Assembly: GCF_008369325.1 (NCBI RefSeq)
Contig: NZ_VOBI01000007.1
Span: 211,199 to 275,198 of the forward strand
DNA from: Pseudomonas sp. ANT_H12B
Lineage (GTDB): Bacteria > Pseudomonadota > Gammaproteobacteria > Pseudomonadales > Pseudomonadaceae
DNA length: 64,000 nt
Direction: 5' to 3'
The position numbers were made by a program, and so were the translations under genes. This document shows positions 62,131 through 64,000 of the stretch, piece by piece. The notes beneath the pieces are model-generated. The model ran no database searches. It was not told the DNA's origin and saw only the letters and a program-made list of their open reading frames with translations. The first letter of the stretch is position 1. Every line of letters starts with the position of its first letter.

Positions 62131-63321
62131 TTGCCTCTGCGTAGCACTTTCACGCGTTTCTTTCAGTTGGAAGCTGCCAGCGGTCTGTTACTGATCGCCG
62201 CTGCGGCCCTGGCTTTGATCATCAACAATTCCCCGCTGTCGTGGCTTTACAGCAGTTTTCTGGACACTCCGGTGGTGGCGCAGATCGGTGCGCTGCAAAT
62301 CGCCAAACCGGCGCTGTTGTGGATCAACGACGGCCTGATGGCCCTATTCTTCCTGCTGATCGGCCTGGAAGTGAAGCGCGAAGTCCTTGACGGACAACTG
62401 TCCAAGCCTTCGCAGATTGTCCTGCCCGGCGCGGCAGCGATTGGCGGCATGGTGGTGCCGGCGTTGCTCTACTGGTTTTTGAACCGCGATGACCCGGCAG
62501 CCCTGGGCGGCTGGGCCATCCCGATGGCCACCGACATCGCCTTCGCCCTCGGAGTCCTCGCCCTGTTGGGCAAGCGGGTACCGGTATCGCTGAAGCTTTT
62601 CCTGATGACTTTGGCGATTATTGACGACCTCGGCGCAATCATCGTCATTGCGATCTTCTACTCGGGTACGCTCTCGACCCTTTCACTGTCTCTGGCCGCA
62701 ACGTGCATCGTGGCACTGATCGCGATGAACCGGCTCGGGGTGGTCAAGCTCGGGCCGTACATGATCATCGGCCTGATCCTTTGGGTTTGCGTGCTCAAGA
62801 GCGGTGTCCACGCGACACTGGCCGGTGTAACCCTGGCGTTCTGCATTCCACTACGCACCAAAAACGCCGAGACTTCGCCGCTGCTGACGCTCGAACACGC
62901 CCTGCATCCATGGGTGGCCTACGGCATCCTGCCGCTGTTCGCCTTTGCCAACGCCGGCCTGTCCTTGAGCGGCGTGACCGTGGAAAGCTTCACCCATCAC
63001 GTACCAATGGGCATCGCAGTAGGCCTGCTGCTCGGCAAAACTCTCGGCGTCTTCGGCCTGACCTGGCTGGCAGTAAAAACCGGCATCGCCGCCCTGCCCC
63101 AAGGCGCCAGTTGGGGCCAGGTGTTGGGCGTGGCAATCCTTTGCGGGATTGGCTTCACCATGAGTCTGTTTGTCGGCTCCCTGGCCTTCGTGCCCGGCGC
63201 CAGCGAATACGCCGGGATGGATCGCATGGGGATTTTGACCGGTTCGATTCTGGCGGCGTTGATCGGTTATGCGGTGACTGCGGCGGCGAGTCGCAAGAGC
63301 GCCGTGCTGCAATCCTGCTAA
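62131..63321 (+). CDS. nhaA: Na+/H+ antiporter NhaA
   Basis: 396 residues. Starts at TTG 62131 with GGAGAG just before; the next ATG would cut the first helix. Marks are [40 protein letters not shown] and the ion-binding Asp pair in [13 protein letters not shown]. It exchanges Na+ for protons across the inner membrane at high pH or salt. The 250-bp upstream gap has an AT-rich part near 62041-62075 with an imperfect inverted repeat (ACAAAAAAGA...TCTTTTGT). Confidence 0.93.
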   Translation: MPLRSTFTRFFQLEAASGLLLIAAAALALIINNSPLSWLYSSFLDTPVVAQIGALQIAKPALLWINDGLMALFFLLIGLEVKREVLDGQLSKPSQIVLPGAAAIGGMVVPALLYWFLNRDDPAALGGWAIPMATDIAFALGVLALLGKRVPVSLKLFLMTLAIIDDLGAIIVIAIFYSGTLSTLSLSLAATCIVALIAMNRLGVVKLGPYMIIGLILWVCVLKSGVHATLAGVTLAFCIPLRTKNAETSPLLTLEHALHPWVAYGILPLFAFANAGLSLSGVTVESFTHHVPMGIAVGLLLGKTLGVFGLTWLAVKTGIAALPQGASWGQVLGVAILCGIGFTMSLFVGSLAFVPGASEYAGMDRMGILTGSILAALIGYAVTAAASRKSAVLQSC

Positions 63322-63439
63322 ACAGAGACAGCTCCCAGAGTCATTCAAGACTCGTCCTACAGCCACGATCAGCCTCGTTCGTTAACGTCGCACAGCCCCT
63401 TTGTTGGGGGCTGTCGATGTACGAACGCAAGGAAGATCA

Positions 63440-63860
63440 GTGGCTGGCAATAAGGACATCCCCCGGGTTCAGAACCCTCCGTCAGGCGATTACGGCGAAG
63501 TCGCCTGGCTCAGCGCTCGCAAGGTAGACGATGCAGGTCTGCTAAGTCTCGAAACCATCAGTGGCAGCACCCTCTCGCTTGGCATCGGCCGCCTTGCACT
63601 CAGCGCGCCGGAGCTCGCCGTTCCCGCCGCAGCAATTGGCGCCTCTGGAGCTGCAGCATTGGCCGGCGTGGTCGCGCTGTTCTGGACGTCAAGCCTGGGC
63701 GACAACGCCCTCTACACCGAAGATCAATTGCGCAGTTTGAAACAGGCCAGAACGTGTTCGTCTACAGGTAGAGCAACAGGCTGATGGCAGTCTCAAGGGC
63801 TACGGTTTCTACACCGGAAAGCACCGTGATTGGGAAATGGTAAACCCCGACGTCACCTGA
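63440..63860 (+). pseudogene. S-type-pyocin-like bacteriocin remnant, frameshifted and short
   Basis: GTG at 63440 after AAGGA opens AGNKDIPRVQNPPSGD, the typical start of Pseudomonas S-type-pyocin-domain bacteriocins. About 60 residues later comes a hydrophobic Ala/Gly-rich stretch, then FWTSSLGDNALYTEDQLRSL. The frame breaks near 63751-63755, a +1 or -2 change, and stops at 63783. The next frame continues RVRLQVEQQADGSLKGYGFY and TGKHRDWEMVNPDVT to 63860. No receptor-binding region or nuclease/toxin domain is left. A terminator overlaps the end. Confidence 0.75.
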
Positions 63861-63874
63861 TCGGGGTTTTTTTT
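63845..63874 (+). terminator. Rho-independent terminator after the bacteriocin remnant
   Basis: CCCCGA and TCGGGG arms followed by eight T. It is probably the original terminator of the bacteriocin/immunity unit. Confidence 0.85.
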
Positions 63875-63907
63875 GGTTCTTCACGGAATCCCGGGAAACA
63901 CAGAAAC

Positions 63908-64000
63908 AAGAACGCCGATTTGATTGATGATGTTCGTGCGAGCAAACACATCTAACAAACCGGCGTTCTTATGCGCGATATTAATACTTTCCTTCCTTTT
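63908..64000 (+). mobile_element. Possible edge of a mobile element with start of an ORF
   Basis: AAGAACGCCG (63908-63917) and its complement CGGCGTTCTT (63961-63970) form an inverted repeat. The second arm is directly followed by ATG at 63971 opening MRDINTFLPF, cut by the window edge. The layout and the short N-terminus are compatible with a transposase start, but ten residues cannot prove it. Confidence 0.35.

Noticed and set aside
1..64000. CRISPR array, tRNA or rRNA genes
   Set aside because: No regularly spaced direct repeats and no cloverleaf or rRNA-like sequence was recognised on reading; a covariance-model scan would settle tRNAs.

Overview
The window reads as chromosomal DNA of a fluorescent-group Pseudomonas. 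It has high G+C, Pseudomonas-type REP/REPIN repeats and a Pseudomonas-type gene content: ornithine-lipid genes, a TtgABC/MexAB-OprM-type efflux pump, a pca regulon, rapA, a bra/liv transporter and an S-type-pyocin-like bacteriocin remnant. The stretch from ttgR through the pca genes follows the order I recall from P. putida. The rapA, MHYT-GGDEF-EAL and 3-hydroxyisobutyrate-dehydrogenase-like order resembles the P. aeruginosa PA3308-PA3312 area. Both comparisons are from memory and were not computed.

Layout. 1-7.5 kb: phospholipase-D-type synthase fragment, YceI protein, amidase, serine hydrolase pair, acyl-CoA-dehydrogenase-like protein, and the ornithine-lipid operon olsBA behind a Pho-box-like direct repeat; then acpH. 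7.5-10.3 kb: ArsR-type regulator, an MFS pump broken by one missing base, and an Old Yellow Enzyme, behind a long inverted repeat. 10.4-17.2 kb: ttgR and the divergent RND efflux operon ttgABC. 17.3-20.4 kb: an AT-rich orphan gene, an OprD-type porin and a truncated tam-like methyltransferase. 20.3-31.1 kb: the whole protocatechuate branch of the beta-ketoadipate pathway on the minus strand (pcaR, pcaK, pcaIJFHG, pcaT, pcaBDC), with paired PcaR-type boxes before pcaI, pcaK and pcaR.

31.5-40.1 kb: small genes, a PiT phosphate transporter, the 37-codon ccoM-like gene with an ANR-type box, two further small genes, rapA, a Spinster-like MFS protein and a decayed YkgJ-type gene. 40.2-46.3 kb: an NbdA/MucR-like c-di-GMP protein whose end overlaps a convergent dehydrogenase, then a stand-alone 731-residue tubulin-superfamily protein, then a DUF2288 protein. 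46.6-51.6 kb: branched-chain amino-acid ABC transporter braCDEFG. 51.8-54.3 kb: a bufferin-type (DUF2282/DUF692/DUF2063/DoxX) peptide-modification operon likely tied to copper. 54.4-63.3 kb: a nine-repeat RCC1-like protein, a LysR/SDR pair, a lipoprotein, an FAD oxidoreductase, a PLP enzyme and nhaA. 63.4-64 kb: a bacteriocin remnant and the edge of a possible mobile element.

The most unusual items are the tubulin-like protein, the bufferin operon with its C12 tract, the nine-repeat propeller-like protein, the small ANR-linked ccoM gene, the uniform 19-bp spacing of paired PcaR boxes, and four decayed genes (MFS, tam, ykgJ, bacteriocin). No rRNA, tRNA or CRISPR array was recognised.
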